Below, in pieces: positions 11,074 to 22,749 of a stretch of DNA of 64,000 nt. The DNA lies in the NCBI GenBank assembly GCA_002286855.1, contig NRSV01000001.1, positions 1,278,276-1,342,275 on the forward strand. Reading direction: 5' to 3'. Each line of letters begins with the position of its first letter. Positions within the stretch are counted from its first letter, which is position 1. The stretch comes from Bipolaris cookei. Lineage: Eukaryota; Ascomycota; Dothideomycetes; Pleosporales; Pleosporaceae. A program made the position numbers and the translations under genes. The notes under the pieces are model-generated. The model worked only from the letters and a program-made list of their open reading frames with translations. It was not told where the DNA came from and made no database searches.

Positions 11074-12031
11074 CTTGTTAGCTGTTGACCGTGAATGGTG
11101 TAGGAGTGTATCTGTGGTGGCGAAGAGGACCAGGAGTTTAAGATTGCGGAAGCAAAGGAGTGATAGAAGATACGAGAAGTGGATTGGTGCGCGGGCGAGT
11201 ATTAGTAAGAACGAAATTTCCGCATGTTTGTGGGGAAGGACGGTAGTGGCGTCAGAAAGCGGAAATAATAGTGAAAGTAAATCCTACGTAGTACTTGTAC
11301 GTAGCTAGTGAACGTGTGCAATAGTTCAAGCATTGCAGCTCCCCATGAAAGATGACGTTGTAGACCCCCACCAAAATGTTTCCGTCCAACAATCTATTTC
11401 TGGCATACTCTAACCGCCTCCTGTTTAATTTCTATCGACTCATACATGCTAGGTAAACGCACGTGGCGTCCAAACGGGGTGGTTTTGGTGGAGGGCTTGG
11501 CGGGCAGTGATGCAGTAACAACACCACTTTTAACAACCATAATAAGATTACTGTTCAGCTGTAGTTTCCCTGTAACAGGTTCCTTTTTACAGCTGCAGCA
11601 GCGCGATCTTTTGCTCTTGGGCCCGAGCGGCAGCCAGTTGCGCAGCTCTACTATCGTATCTCTTTTGCCATTTCCCGCGCCTCTTCTTACCTCAGCAACT
11701 ATTTATCTTTTATTAGCGATAGTTACAGTCCTTGGTTCTATTGTCTCGCTTACGAATTCTTTTCTTGTAGTTGCTGTTTTCCGCCTCTCTGCGAGCTATA
11801 GCCTTACAAGTCGAGGGCTCCTAATCACCGTCGTACTATGGCACTCTTGGTGCTGCTAGATAACCAAGACTGACGAGACAGAATAGATTCTCCTGTACCA
11901 GGGAAATTGCTTATTCTTGCTCTGTCAGAAAAATCAAGAAATAAAAACAAATCAAAAAGTAATGAGGGACACGTTAGCCTTCTAGGCTCTTCTACATACG
12001 CCGCTCTTACCCGTACCATTCTACCTATACA
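11074..12031. other. Intergenic stretch with possible transposon debris
   Basis: The first 250 bases flank the three-exon gene and probably hold its promoter. From 11446 to 11859, minus-strand readings contain Ala/Arg/Gln-rich and Lys-rich patches broken by stops, such as follow the catalytic core of fungal DDE transposases. This is too weak to name an element. Confidence 0.3.
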
Positions 12032-13761
12032 ATGTGGTCAGTTGAGCTATCGAATGCTGCAGTGGAGCATGATGGAGATGAAAGGAGCTTTCCAAAAGAC
12101 ATGGACGCACATGTGGCGCGTGAATATAACTATCAGCCGCCCAACGAAGACTACGAAGGCCTGTTTACCTACAACGCACGACTGTCGTGGGCAGAGGGAG
12201 ACAAAGTCAGTCCTATTCCGCGCTGCACGGGTTGGCTTATTCCGGAAGACCAGAGCACTCACGTCAGTAAGCCATTGTTCATTGCGCACTTTTTCCTAGC
12301 CGCCATATGGCTACTGCATGAGACGGTGGGCGATACCGCGCTCCCAGAATCAGGCTGGGAGAGGCTGTATAGTGTTGCGAAAGATGTCATGTATGGAAAT
12401 TTGCGTATATTGTCTGATATTGTGCTGGAGACGCCCATGGAAGAGGTGTTAGAGTCGATTGCTGCAGCCGCAGGGTGGGTGTCTCCGTCTACCCAGAGAG
12501 CACCGATTAGGAAGTCATGGCCCGCACCCTCTACACCTCACCCCAAGCGCTTCCTCATCGAGATTGAAGATTCGCCTTCTTCTTCTAAGCGCTCTCGCCT
12601 CAGCGTCGACGCTTCGCCCGCTCCTAGCGCTCCGGCTGCAGATGGCAACCGCGGAAGCAAGGATCCTGTTTGCTACGTGCAAACCACCATAAACCACAAC
12701 CGCTAGGCAAAGCAGCGACGTGAGAAAGAGCTGGAGACCTTGCGCGAGAAGAAGCGCAGGGAAATCGGCCTGCAACCTCCAGCAGAGCCCAGGCCCCTAG
12801 ACCAAGAAGTCGCAGCGTACAGGTTCATCGCGTGGGAAAATGAAGCCACCATTGCCTGGATCGTCAAGCAACCTGTTCCCAGCTCTGGCGTCCTGCATTC
12901 GGCATCCTCCACGCCATACTACACAGCCTGTACCATACTGGAGAAGGTGCGCGCGCTTAGAAACGCATCATCCCAATGCAACGCGGCGCAGTTCTTGCAA
13001 TGCGGTGGCAACAGGGCACGCCGTTCCAAACCAGAGCAGAAAGTCGGAACCTTCGACCCCATGTTCACCTTCAGCAGGAGCTCATGGCTAGCGCTCCCCA
13101 AGGCAGTAGCCCTGACAGTGCGTTTAGCTTTTCCTGGAATACGTGTAAAACCTATGACCAAGAGCTAGGTGCTGTCTACATTTGCTCTCGATGGACTTTG
13201 GCTCTGCTGGCGGAAGCTTACACCCAGAAGGTGAACCAGATCCAGTACCAGGACCGGATCTCGAGCCATGACCATACGCGCAATCGATACGGCAAGGGCA
13301 AGGGCGAGCTCGTGTACCCAGAGCCAACCAAGAAACACCGTAAAGCCTTCCGCGCGCGCCTCAAGTAGGCCGCGCGCTGGCACTTCGTGGTATAGGGCCT
13401 GGGCTGAGGCAGTCTGCTCTTGATCCCGCACGAAGAGGTTCCCCATCGATGAATAGAACTCATCCTACTCGCGGGACAGTTGGGAATCTTTATTGGTTTG
13501 GTCAAGCGAGAGCGTCCCGACTTTGTGGATGCCAGCAAGGCGCTCGAGGGATGGTTAGGGCCGGATGGGATTACCGGCGGGCCTGTCCATGAAAAACAGG
13601 CCTTTAGTATTGAGCACAGCGCGCCTTTGGTCCGCTATGAGATAGAGGAGATTCCAGACAGCGAGGATGATGACGACGAGAGTATGGTGTCGCTGGGCTG
13701 CAGTCGCAGGAAACGCTCGCGAGCCCTGCGTCTCCTGCACCATTGCGCCAGATGTCGTTAG
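12032..13761 (+). pseudogene. Decayed ORF of unknown function (one stop, one frameshift)
   Basis: The frame starts at ATG 12032 and reads 224 residues of plausible protein (YNYQPPNEDYEGLFTYNARL...). A TAG at 12704-12706 then interrupts it. The same frame continues as KQRREKELETLREKKRRE and runs to 13168. Coding character then moves one frame over (TQKVNQIQYQDR...) to 13368. It resumes from 13480 (GIFIGLVKRERPDFVDASKAL) with an acidic tail EEIPDSEDDDDES. Seen together, this is one protein of about 550 residues broken by at least one stop and one shift. The middle is Ser/Pro-rich with a basic patch. Such ORFs are often carried by fungal transposons, but I see no catalytic motif and no terminal repeats. 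Confidence 0.45.
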
Positions 13762-15372
13762 TGGAGCTGTTCCATCCCGTCAGTGTGGGGTAAAAGGAGG
13801 GAGGTGGTTTACATACGATAGGTGCATCCCGGATCGATCAAAGCACGTGTTCACCGTCATTTGCTGCTAACGTTCTATATCATTGGGTCTCATGGCTACA
13901 TTCTACATCACAAGTTTCGTTGTTCAGATATAAGCCCACTGGGATACACCTCGGTCTTTGCTCAAATCAATCGCTTCCTTTTCTGCCAGACTTCGGCCTC
14001 GAGCATCGTTGGCAGATCCGTTCTCCGCCTTGTTGCTAGCTACACTCTTGTTCTCGATGAGAGAGCCTTGGTGCACCATCCACCGGACTTCAACCACGTC
14101 CTGAATCTGGCCGACGCGGTACTGGCGATTTGCCTTTTGCTGAGCCTGGCCGTTATTCGTGAGTGGCTCCAGTTCGTGGAGGGTGCTCCCTTCCGTCAGC
14201 GAGATGGATTGGCAGATAACGCGCAATGCCACCATGATCCACACCTTGTCCTCTGGAGCATAGGTGACCGGATCATCTATCTCCTTCCATCTGTTTGAAC
14301 AGTATTGCCGATCCGGGTGGGCTACCACGCTAGCCTCGCACCCTTCACCCACTTCTTGGATGATTCTGCACCAAAGAAAGCGCGCGACAGATCCGTATGC
14401 TGCTAACGACAACATATTTCCTCTGTTATGTAAACTTTTCGTCCTTGGCTGCGCGCTGCGCATGTGGAAGGGGTATGGTGGTGCGTTGGCTGCTCATCTC
14501 CTTGATCGTCTAGAGGATATAGTCCATCTTTGGTGAGCCTCTCCAAGCCTCCTCAGCGATGTCCCACTACACAAAGTTAGCTATATCATATACATGCATG
14601 ATAGTGAGACTTATAGCAGAGGGGAGGAGGAGCCAGCGGGTATGCACCAGAACTGGGGCAACTCAGGCAGCAGCGACTCCAACTCTGGGGTGGGCGGTGG
14701 GTGGCACGCCGGCACCTACTTACTACTGCGTAGGTAGAGACACGGCTCCTTATCTCGTCCCTGCCTTGGGACAGGGGCGGCGGCAGGAACAGGGGCAGGG
14801 GTGAGAGTCCCCAACCGCGGCGATGAGCAATATCATCAATAAGTGTACGTAGTCTTTTGCGGCACGTGTCAACGTAAGTTGTATGCAGTAGTACGGTGCT
14901 GCCCTTCGAGCATGCCCAGAACTCGGCATAGTACGGGACGCAACCCCCGCAGTAGCCGCCGTAATTGCCCCCGTATTGAGGGAGACGCAAGGGGGGAGGG
15001 GCGGCGCCAGCACGAATCGGACAGGCGGGCGGACGCACATTTTGTTGCTATTGTTGTTGTTGATTTTGCCGCTACTGCTGCTACGGTGGTCGTGATGGTA
15101 GTAATAGTAGAAACGTCAACACTGTACTTAATAAGTACTACTATATAGTAGTTGTTCCGGCCACATGAGAGAATATGCACCGTCTCTATTCTAACCTTGC
15201 CCAGAGACTCAATCCTGTCGTCCAAATATGCATTCCATGACCTGCCTGCGGCTCTAAACCATCACAAAGGCCTGTACGGTGCATGAAAACATCGAGAAGA
15301 TGATTTTCCTGAGCCTCCGCGCTGCAGCCCTCCCCTCCAGTGCCCTTCCTAGCCTAGACCCGTCCGCATCAC
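13762..15372. other. No supported gene
   Basis: A 179-residue minus-strand frame (13924-14463) is the longest, but it lacks a recognisable domain and may be chance or relic. The 14.6-15.1 kb segment is low in complexity, with G-rich and GCC/TGC-like runs that open long meaningless frames on both strands. Confidence 0.35.
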
Positions 15373-15961
15373 ATGCCCTGTCGCTCGCCATTTCAATTCT
15401 GCCCACCTGCATCCCTGTTGAGTGTCTCTCCGAGTCAGCACTTCACAGTCCCGGGTCCTAGTGCCTCGTTCGCCACTTTGGACACAGACGCAGGTATGGA
15501 GTGCGTGTTTGTTGGGTCCTAGCTCGACGGGTCAGCTCGGACCATATCCAGCAACCAATTGACTTCTAGCTTGGTGGTTACACCCTCAACCACATTCTAG
15601 ATATACCCGACCTCAAGACGTCACTCTATCACCGCAGTCAACACAAGCAGGAAATTCAACTCGCTCCCGACAAAGATACCTGCGCGCCAGACTTCAGTGC
15701 TCGCGAATCGGTCCTCTTGCTACGCTTCCGGACAGCAGTCTCCTGAGGCTCCGCCCGCCGGAAGATGCGGATATTGGCAAGTTACCGCCTGGTTCTTGTG
15801 TGTCATCTGGTCTAACCCTTGCAGGTCTTTATCGCTTCATGCTGAACGCTTGCCCTCAATCACTCGCCCATATTGCCATACATATCACGCTAGTCGCCTA
15901 CCTCCTATCCGGCCACATCTACTGCTGGCTGTTCTCTGTCGCCGCCGAGCCGCGTAGCTGA
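15373..15961 (+). CDS. Candidate two-exon gene, 170 residues, membrane segment
   Basis: ATG 15373 opens exon 1 (15373-15493, MPCRSPFQFCPPASLLSVSP...). A GTATGG donor and a TTCTAG acceptor define a 76-base intron (15494-15569). Exon 2 runs in a consistent phase to TGA at 15959-15961. The C-terminus contains a hydrophobic stretch (LAHIAIHITLVAYLLSGHIY) likely to span a membrane. A caution is that another frame of exon 2 is also open for about 60 residues (GGYTLNHILDIPDLKTSLYH) and looks at least as protein-like, so the true frame could differ or a shift may have occurred. No family is recognised. Confidence 0.3.
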
Positions 15962-16784
15962 GTACACACTGGTTGAGCAAATATCCGTGTACGTCGAGTC
16001 GTATGTCTTTCCCAGGGGCGTAGCTTTGCCCAAACCATAATCTCTACATACACAGACTGCTTTTGCACTTAGCCTCTTTACAATGACATGGGGTCATGTC
16101 TGCGGCCGTCGGAGCTTCTCATACGTCCCCACCGCCGAGAAAATTTGCATGAATCTCTCAAAATGAGGGACATGTGGCCAAGGTGTGATCCAACAAAGTG
16201 CGAATTCCCACATATTCGGAGACTAGAAATGGTTTACAGGGAAGGTCGTCAAAAGATTTGCCATGAGCATGCCTCAAAACTTACCCCCACTACTCTCACC
16301 CACATGCTGCGCATATTTATTGGCACTTTGACTAATACTACTCAATCGAAAGCTATGTTCCTCATGCCTCCGGAGCTGTGACTGTGTGTTGCTGACCATC
16401 TAATGCCCCCTAATGCCCTATTTGTGATTTTTACTTTCGAGACAGGTCCGTCAAACCTCTGACGCCAGATGCGAGGAACAGATTGAGAGTTCGGATTTGG
16501 TGATTGAGGGAGAGTTCGTGATCATGTGAGCATGCAATTGTATCGGAGAGAGGCTATGCATGCTATTAGGAAACGTATGTCAACACTAAACTACGCAAGG
16601 ATGGATTTTGATTTTTCATAGCACAGCTCTGAACCTGGATGGGTGCATGTATTTGCTATAGAATCAAAAACGTTCGTGTTTGAATAGAAAGGCGAGTTAT
16701 ATGCCTTTGTCGTTACAGTCCAAGTATTCATTATTTGTGCGGATAAAGGCATGTAACACTGCGGGTAGTATGCCTCTAAAAACG
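15962..16784. other. No supported gene
   Basis: A 97-residue plus-strand frame at 16088-16381 has no start-context, domain or splice support. The rest is AT-rich flanking DNA. Confidence 0.4.
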
Positions 16785-17198
16785 CTAAAATGAACCGGAG
16801 TTACGTTGTGCTCTAACACCTTGCAAGAAGTAAACAAGTTGGTCATCCGACCACACGTTGAAGGGAGAAAACCGGTGACCCAATACGGAAATATCGAGAC
16901 TCCATGCCCTCACCATCGGGCTGTCGCTTTTTTTGTTGGGTGACGAAGGTAACCTTGCCGTTACTATGTACTCTGGGATAGTATTGTGGTCAGAATTGCT
17001 AGCCCTTTCTACTACCACAATCGCGACATTGGGATCTGAACCATATTTATTGGTCTCCAGTTGCTGAACCTGGCAACCAAGTTCCAGCGGATTCTTCAAT
17101 TCTAGTTTGTGTTCGAATGCTGCATGGCTTCCTGAGCTCTTCAGGTGATCCTGAAACCGATCAAGCTGGTATCGGGGGCCGGCGGGTAGCGATAGCAC
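16785..17198 (-). pseudogene. Hypothetical coding fragment without its 5' end
   Basis: The 137-residue frame reads as ordinary protein (YQLDRFQDHLKSSGSHAAFE, AIVVVERASNSDHNTIPEYI, WSLDISVLGHRFSPF) but has no ATG. The frame stays open about 70 bases further upstream until a stop near 17260. An upstream exon may therefore be missing, or the gene is a relic. Possible donor and acceptor pairs exist around 17270-17290, but I could not settle one. The family is not recognised. Confidence 0.35.
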
Positions 17199-17675
17199 AG
17201 AGCGAGGATTGAAGGGGCGAACAAAATGGATAGAAGATGTAAAGAGATAGAAGACTCATCTTCAACTGAAATCTGACGACAAATCTTAGCTACAAACAAT
17301 ATTTTTGAAACGACGTGATAGAATCTGTGTTAGGCTCGCACTCAGGAACAGACACAAGGTAGAGTCGACTAGACACCATTCCTCGCGAATCGATGGCAGA
17401 CTCGAGACAGAAGGAAAGTATTGAGACATGTATCAACAAGCCAGCGACAGGATCAGATTGAGTGTGACTTCTAACTACATAACATCCCTGACAGCCTTGC
17501 AAGAAGAGGATCTGCCAACAGCTAGCTAAACACCACGACTTCAAATTACTAAATCACCCTAGCTATCTGCCCTACCCAAGTGTCACGTACAAGGCGCAGC
17601 GCCGATCTCGCAATGCACAAAACAACTAGACATCTTGCCCACAAGCTCTAACAATCATGATGCAAGCGCTTGCTG

Positions 17676-19040
17676 TTACGGCTTCGCCATAAAGACAACC
17701 TTCTCTTCTGAAAGGTACAAGTTCGTTTTGCGTACATAAACCAGAAGGGTGCATCTCTTCTGCCTAAGTTGCCGGGAAAGTGTCCCAAGCGCTGGCCTGA
17801 TATTCGCAAGCTTTTCCGTAGGCGAGTCAAACTCTTCGGCATTGACATCAAAGCTGAGATGCAAGGTATTCAATTGGTCCGGGATATCCATGGGAATGGA
17901 ATTGCTATCCCTGTGATTGTCCACCACATGCTTGACAGCATCGACAGTCAAGCCCTGAATCTCCAATTCCTTAACATTGGGAGGGACTGACCGCTTCAGC
18001 TGCCGTAAATCCAGAACCTGGCCGACATCAGGAAGCAGCCACTGGTGAATTCCAAAGTAGGTGACTGTCTCGAGCCGACGTACACCGGGTGGGATGATGG
18101 TTGCAAGATCGAGATCATCTTCCTTGGAGTGAAAAGTCATGACGAGAGTTTTGATCTTTGGGGTAGTTTGGAAAACAAGGTCAAACAAGTTGCTGGACTC
18201 ATCGTTGGAGAACAGATAGTCATCCCGAATGCAAATCTCCTCAAGGTTTGGTGGAGCGCCGGTCCTTAGGAGCTCAGTGATATGACTCGCACCGTTGAGG
18301 CTCCCACGTAGGTAGATCGAACGAAGACTGGTAGCATCGGATGTCTGGAGACCAGGAACACTAAACACAATTTCTGTACCAGGTGTAGTCACTACGACTT
18401 CTGTCAGGGAAGAGACCAGGGGGACGAAGGCGTCTTGGGAGGAAAGTGTTATCTCCAGACGCTGCAAGTGTGGAAAGGGTTGATGTCCATGTGCTAAGCC
18501 GGCAGAGTAGGTGGAACGAAGCAGGTCGAAGAACATATCCGCCTCCTTGAAATCAGATATGTCCAGCTGTAGTAACTCTAACCTTTCCGCCTTGAAAATA
18601 ATCCATGCCAGGCAGGCGCTCAGGTGTCCAGTTTCCGCCATCCAGGCTAGAAGCCACTTCTTCCTAATGTCCTTTGGAAGAGTAACGCCATCTTGTGTTA
18701 AAGGAGAAATGTCTCGCAGGTGTATCAAGGATTCGGTCAAGCGTCGCGCCTCATCTAAGTCCTCGTAAGACAGTTCGTGCACTCCGCTTCTCTTTAAGAC
18801 AGCCGCGTCAATCTCGATTGCCCTGGTGACTGTCGTAAAGAAGGGGTATCGATGTAGAAAGCGAACCAAACTTAGGGCCTGTGGCGAAGTCTGATACACG
18901 AGTTTAATTTCTTTGTATAGAACTTCCTCCGTTGAAAGTAGCTGCTTCGAGGTTTGTAGAAAGGTGGCTACATCAGGTTGTGGTAGATATCTAGCCACCT
19001 CTAGTGCCAATTCAATAGGGAGACAACCAATATCAGACAT
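17676..19040 (-). CDS. F-box protein, 454 residues (paralogue of the gene at 25065)
   Basis: I start at ATG 19040 (MSDIGCLPIELALEVARYLP), because the open frame before it begins only with TTG and because the paralogue at 25065 begins at the same distance from its LP motif. Residues about 6-45 match an F-box (LPxELxLExxxYLPxxDxxxFxxxxK). These bind Skp1 and recruit targets to SCF ubiquitin ligases. The rest alternates hydrophobic positions in a leucine-rich-like pattern without clear LRR consensus, as in many expanded fungal F-box proteins. The C-terminus (PPNVKELEIQGLTVDAVKHV, then LNTLHLSFDVN) aligns by eye with the second F-box protein. An 18-bp minisatellite lies about 146 bases upstream of the ATG. 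The target is unknown. Confidence 0.8.
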   Translation of the reverse strand: MSDIGCLPIELALEVARYLPQPDVATFLQTSKQLLSTEEVLYKEIKLVYQTSPQALSLVRFLHRYPFFTTVTRAIEIDAAVLKRSGVHELSYEDLDEARRLTESLIHLRDISPLTQDGVTLPKDIRKKWLLAWMAETGHLSACLAWIIFKAERLELLQLDISDFKEADMFFDLLRSTYSAGLAHGHQPFPHLQRLEITLSSQDAFVPLVSSLTEVVVTTPGTEIVFSVPGLQTSDATSLRSIYLRGSLNGASHITELLRTGAPPNLEEICIRDDYLFSNDESSNLFDLVFQTTPKIKTLVMTFHSKEDDLDLATIIPPGVRRLETVTYFGIHQWLLPDVGQVLDLRQLKRSVPPNVKELEIQGLTVDAVKHVVDNHRDSNSIPMDIPDQLNTLHLSFDVNAEEFDSPTEKLANIRPALGTLSRQLRQKRCTLLVYVRKTNLYLSEEKVVFMAKP

Positions 19041-19185
19041 GCTGGATGATTGTAAGAAGAGCGAAGAGGCGAGAGATGAACACAAAGCGGGCCAAGGGTA
19101 GCGGCACGTAGTAGCGCAAGAAAGAAAACTCGACGACGATAGACGTAGGGAACAAAGTTGGAATTGAGCGGGTATGGGAACCTTT

Positions 19186-19257
19186 TGCGAGGGTTGAGTT
19201 TGCTGCGAGGGTTGAGTTTGCTGCGAAGGTTGAGTTTGCTGCGAGGGTTGAGTTCGC
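19186..19257. repeat. 18-bp minisatellite, four copies, in the F-box promoter
   Basis: Four head-to-tail copies of TGCGAGGGTTGAGTTTGC are present. Copy 3 has one change (GAAGG) and copy 4 one change (TTCGC). The array lies upstream of the minus-strand F-box gene. Confidence 0.95.
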
Positions 19258-20453
19258 TGATGAGTTGGTGGTGAATGGTGAAGTGAGCGTTTGCAGGCCG
19301 AATGGAGTTTAGCGTCCTGCCACCAGAGGAAGGGTGAACGCGGGTTTGAACATGAATATAGACATAATTACATCATTCGGGGTCTCTCGCAGTGACGTAT
19401 TTTTCGTCGTTTAGGTCGATATGTAGGCGTACACTCCCATAGTGGTGTTGAGAAGATTTCCGTCGTGCGGTGGAAATAGTAGCTCCCCAGAAGCCGCACG
19501 GAGATTGCGGTCATGTTGCGCCCAAGCCTTCTTGCTCGAAACCAAGTCTTGCGATGGGCATGTTTGTTCGTGACTCTGTCGCGTGGGTGTCGTACTTGCG
19601 ATTGATAGTCCGACTAGAGTTTCTGTCAGAACAAAGTCTCGTAAGCCTCTCTTGACTACAATATTTAAGTAAAAGTAGCTTGCTGCGATGTACAGACAAG
19701 GCCACATATCTCCAGGATTATGGGTTTCATCTAGCGCGTGCCGTCAGCGGTGTGAGCGAGGTACGCGCAAATTTAGATGCATGACAGGGCTGCTTTAATG
19801 AAAACTTTGAGAGGAAAATGCACTATCTGCCTCCCGTGGTAAAGAACCTAGAAGAAAACTTTTATTAGAACCTTGGACATGGGTGTGCCGAGAGCGTCCT
19901 CGTTGTCAATTAGTGTTTCTTTGACTGCTTCATTGAAATTGTCAAGGCCTCATTCAACTGCTTTTCTCTTACCTTCTAGCCTACGAGAGAGCAATATCTG
20001 CACAAAGGCGCTCTCTGTTGTATCTCGTTATGAGCGCGGCTTATGCCATACACACTGCCTTAGGGTATTGCGCATGTCAATGAAGAGACGCCTCTTACTT
20101 CGCTGTGACCTCGGAGTGCCTTTCATAGCGTTTGGATTGGATGCTTGTTTTACGTTTAGTATACGTGACAAGAATCAAACATACTGTGATATAGGTGTAA
20201 TTGATCAGTGATAGTAAGCCGTACGTAGAATGCTCTGTATTCGTTGATCGAAGATGAGCAGTTAGCATCAGACCACACTGTTGATACCAAAGTAGAGTAG
20301 GCCAAGCAAGGATGAACAAGGCATCAAGGAATTCGGCTGAGAAAATGTGGTGATCAAATCCAAGGAGGGGAGGGTGAAGGATAGATGGCATCAGGTGACA
20401 CGTACCTTATGCGACCTCGCAAAAGACTGTTCGCGCGTCGCACCTCACCAACA
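19258..20453. other. Intergenic; one weak hydrophobic ORF
   Basis: A minus-strand frame at 20095-20391 starts with ATG and includes a hydrophobic stretch (LDALFILAWPTLLWYQQ), but nothing else supports it. Other frames are short. The segment ends at the left end of the MITE-like element. Confidence 0.3.
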
Positions 20454-21042
20454 GTTATCTCACTAGTCAGACGCTTTTTGGAGGCCATGTGATGTGGATA
20501 GTTACATGACGAAAAGGGCCGAAACTAGTTACTGGCCCCCACAGCATCTTAGGAAAAATGATTCGTGCTTTGGTGGTAGTCGAACAGGATTTTGGTGATA
20601 GCTGGCTTTTCCATCTCTCAAGATACATCTCCACTACCACTATCAGATATCAGACAGCGCGATGCAGGAGGTGGATATTTACTATGTAATGGAGATATTG
20701 TGGTAGGCCTTCTTGCATTTCTCTGCGAAAAAGGGCAATCATGGCGTGAAAACGCTTAGAAAAGGGCAAGTGCCCCTGTATCCACAAAGGACGCTTGGCA
20801 TGCAACGCGCATTGTTAAGAACTTAAACGTATGCAGAGGAGGTTGTTTTTCTTGTATTCTATTATTTAGGTCCGCCTCAGCTCTCCATACCCTGTGGCGG
20901 TGGAGTAATGACGCACTGTTTTGGTGAGAAATCTATTTTTGCGTCCTTCTCTCACCAAAGCTGGGACCATTTTTCCTCAGACCCTGTCGTCATGTGACCT
21001 TCCCATCGCGTGGCCTGCGCGGCGTCTGACTAGTGAGATAAC
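20454..21042. mobile_element. MITE-like element with 21-bp perfect terminal inverted repeats
   Basis: The left end GTTATCTCACTAGTCAGACG (20454) and the reverse complement of the right end (21042 downwards) match perfectly over 21 bases. Weaker similarity continues inward for about 130 bases (GGCCA.GTGATG, CATGACG, GGAAAAATG, CTTTGGTG on both arms). The 589-bp element has no coding frame, so it is best read as a non-autonomous DNA transposon. A target duplication is not obvious. A diverged copy in opposite orientation lies at 40824-41250, which shows that this is a dispersed family rather than a local palindrome. Confidence 0.75.
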
Positions 21043-21099
21043 ATCCGATATGGAGGGAGGCACTAGCCCGTGAGGCGATCGAAAACACTACAACAGCGA

Positions 21100-22740
21100 G
21101 TATTGCAATTCTTGGAATTAACGCAGTATATCGCACATGGGAGTTAGCCTGACACGCCTTAAGTACGACTCGTCGCCACTTCAGAAGCAGCGCCTACTGC
21201 GACTGGAGCGTTATGGTAACGCCGTGGCCGCGAAGGGCGACATGGCCTACCCCGCTACGCGAGCATGCTACTTCTCTCGGCACCTTTCTTCACGACGTCC
21301 TGGAGGCTATCGAGCGCAACGGCAGCCAGACCGTGCCAGCAGACCTCGCCGGAGATGTAATTCGCGGCGCGTTAACGCTCGTCTTAAAGACGCAACATAC
21401 GCCTGACCTGGACACAGTCTGCGACGCCCCCGTAGTCGCACAAACTGAAGTCAAGACCAACGCAGAGAAGACTGCACAAGTCCTCTACCAGATTAAAGGC
21501 AAACTCAAGAACACCATGGATATCTTGCAGCTAGTACAGTAGAAGAGGCGAGAGCAGCAGCTAAAGAGGCGACACAAGTGGGCAAGGCCACCTTGGAAAT
21601 GGCAAGAGGGACCATGAACAAAGCATTAAAGCAGCAGTAGACGAATGGGCCAACATTGTACCCTGCGGTGGTAGCACGAGGCTCTACAATAGCATGCACA
21701 TACAGTACACAGAGTCGTAGGGCACCCATCGTGCAGACACAGTGTGAGGTTATCCTGAACATTAGAGATCCGCTCACTGTGTAGGCCCTGCGGGCAATGA
21801 ACCCACGTAACCTTAAAGCCCATGGAGAGCGTGCAATTGAGCAGAGCGGCAATGAGAACATCGTAGGCGCGAAGATTGTTTCCTCTAACCAGCTTAAGAG
21901 TGGCGACCTCGGCGTCAAGGCAGCCACCAGCACCGAGGCTGAAGGACACCTCCTACCAATCGAGCAGCAAATAGGGAACCATAACGCCGACTTTATTAGT
22001 CGGCTTCTCCCAAGGAAGCACATGGCGTACGTTTCAAACCTTCAGGTGAGCATTAGACAGGTCGACCCCTGGCAGAAGATATACAATGATATGAAGAGTC
22101 AGTGCAGACAGAATCTCGAGATGCAGGAGCTAATCCCACCCTTTATCACTCCACCCTGGCGACACGTCCTAAAGACCCACATTGATGAGAGCGCCGACAA
22201 AGCACGCAGTCGACACGACAGAAAACACAAGAAGGACCAGAGCCTTAACATCTATACCGACGGCAGAGGCATAGATGGCGAGATTGGTGCTGCAGCAGCA
22301 TGCCCACTCACACAGCAAACCCGCACAGTACACATAGGGCTAGACCCAGACTCGACAGTCTACACTGCCGAGCTAAAAGGCATCAGCCTCGCACTGCAAA
22401 TAGCACAAGGGTACACAGAGCGAAGAGGTGAGAGGCGGAAAATAGCCATCTACAAGACAACCAGGCAACCATCTGGTCCGCGGCCAAGGCTGAGGGCCGA
22501 TCCGGAGCATACATTCTCGCGGATATTGCAGAACGGGTAAAGAAGCTCCAGGATATAGGCCAGCCAGTAACAATAAGGTGGATCCCAGCGCACACCAACA
22601 TCCCAGGAAACGAAATTGTCGAAAGGGCCGCCAAGAAGGCCACAGGATGGAGAGAGGACGGCCGCAGACACCCGCCAGCAGATGCGCCGCCCAGACCCCG
22701 AGGCGTTGGAAGGTATATGGCCGCTTGGGTTTTCTTCCCG
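21100..22740 (+). mobile_element. Tad1-type LINE remnant, ORF1 fused to the RNase H end of ORF2
   Basis: The 5' part reads as LINE ORF1. A Glu/Lys-rich segment at 21213-21542 (VKTNAEKTAQVLYQIKGKLK) is followed by IVSSNQLKSGDLGVKAATST at about 21880, a pattern typical of Tad1-like ORF1. In the same frame, and without any reverse transcriptase, it continues into the end of ORF2. LLPIEQQIGNHNADFISRLL leads to the RNase H core YTDGRGIDGEIGAAA and STVYTAELKGISLALQ. A frameshift near 22450 then leads to IRWIPAHTNIPGNEIVERAA. Several stops lie between 21540 and 21790. The element is dead: the endonuclease and polymerase parts are missing, and the 3' end stops abruptly at the SNF2 relic. Confidence 0.75.
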
Positions 22741-22749
22741 GTCAAGCCA

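Noticed and set aside
13924..14463. A 179-residue minus-strand ORF as a gene
   Set aside because: It has no ATG in good context, no recognisable motif and lies in decayed DNA. It is described only as part of the gap region.
14586..15225. Overlapping long frames on both strands
   Set aside because: They come from low-complexity G-rich and GCC/TGC-like runs, which open several frames at once.
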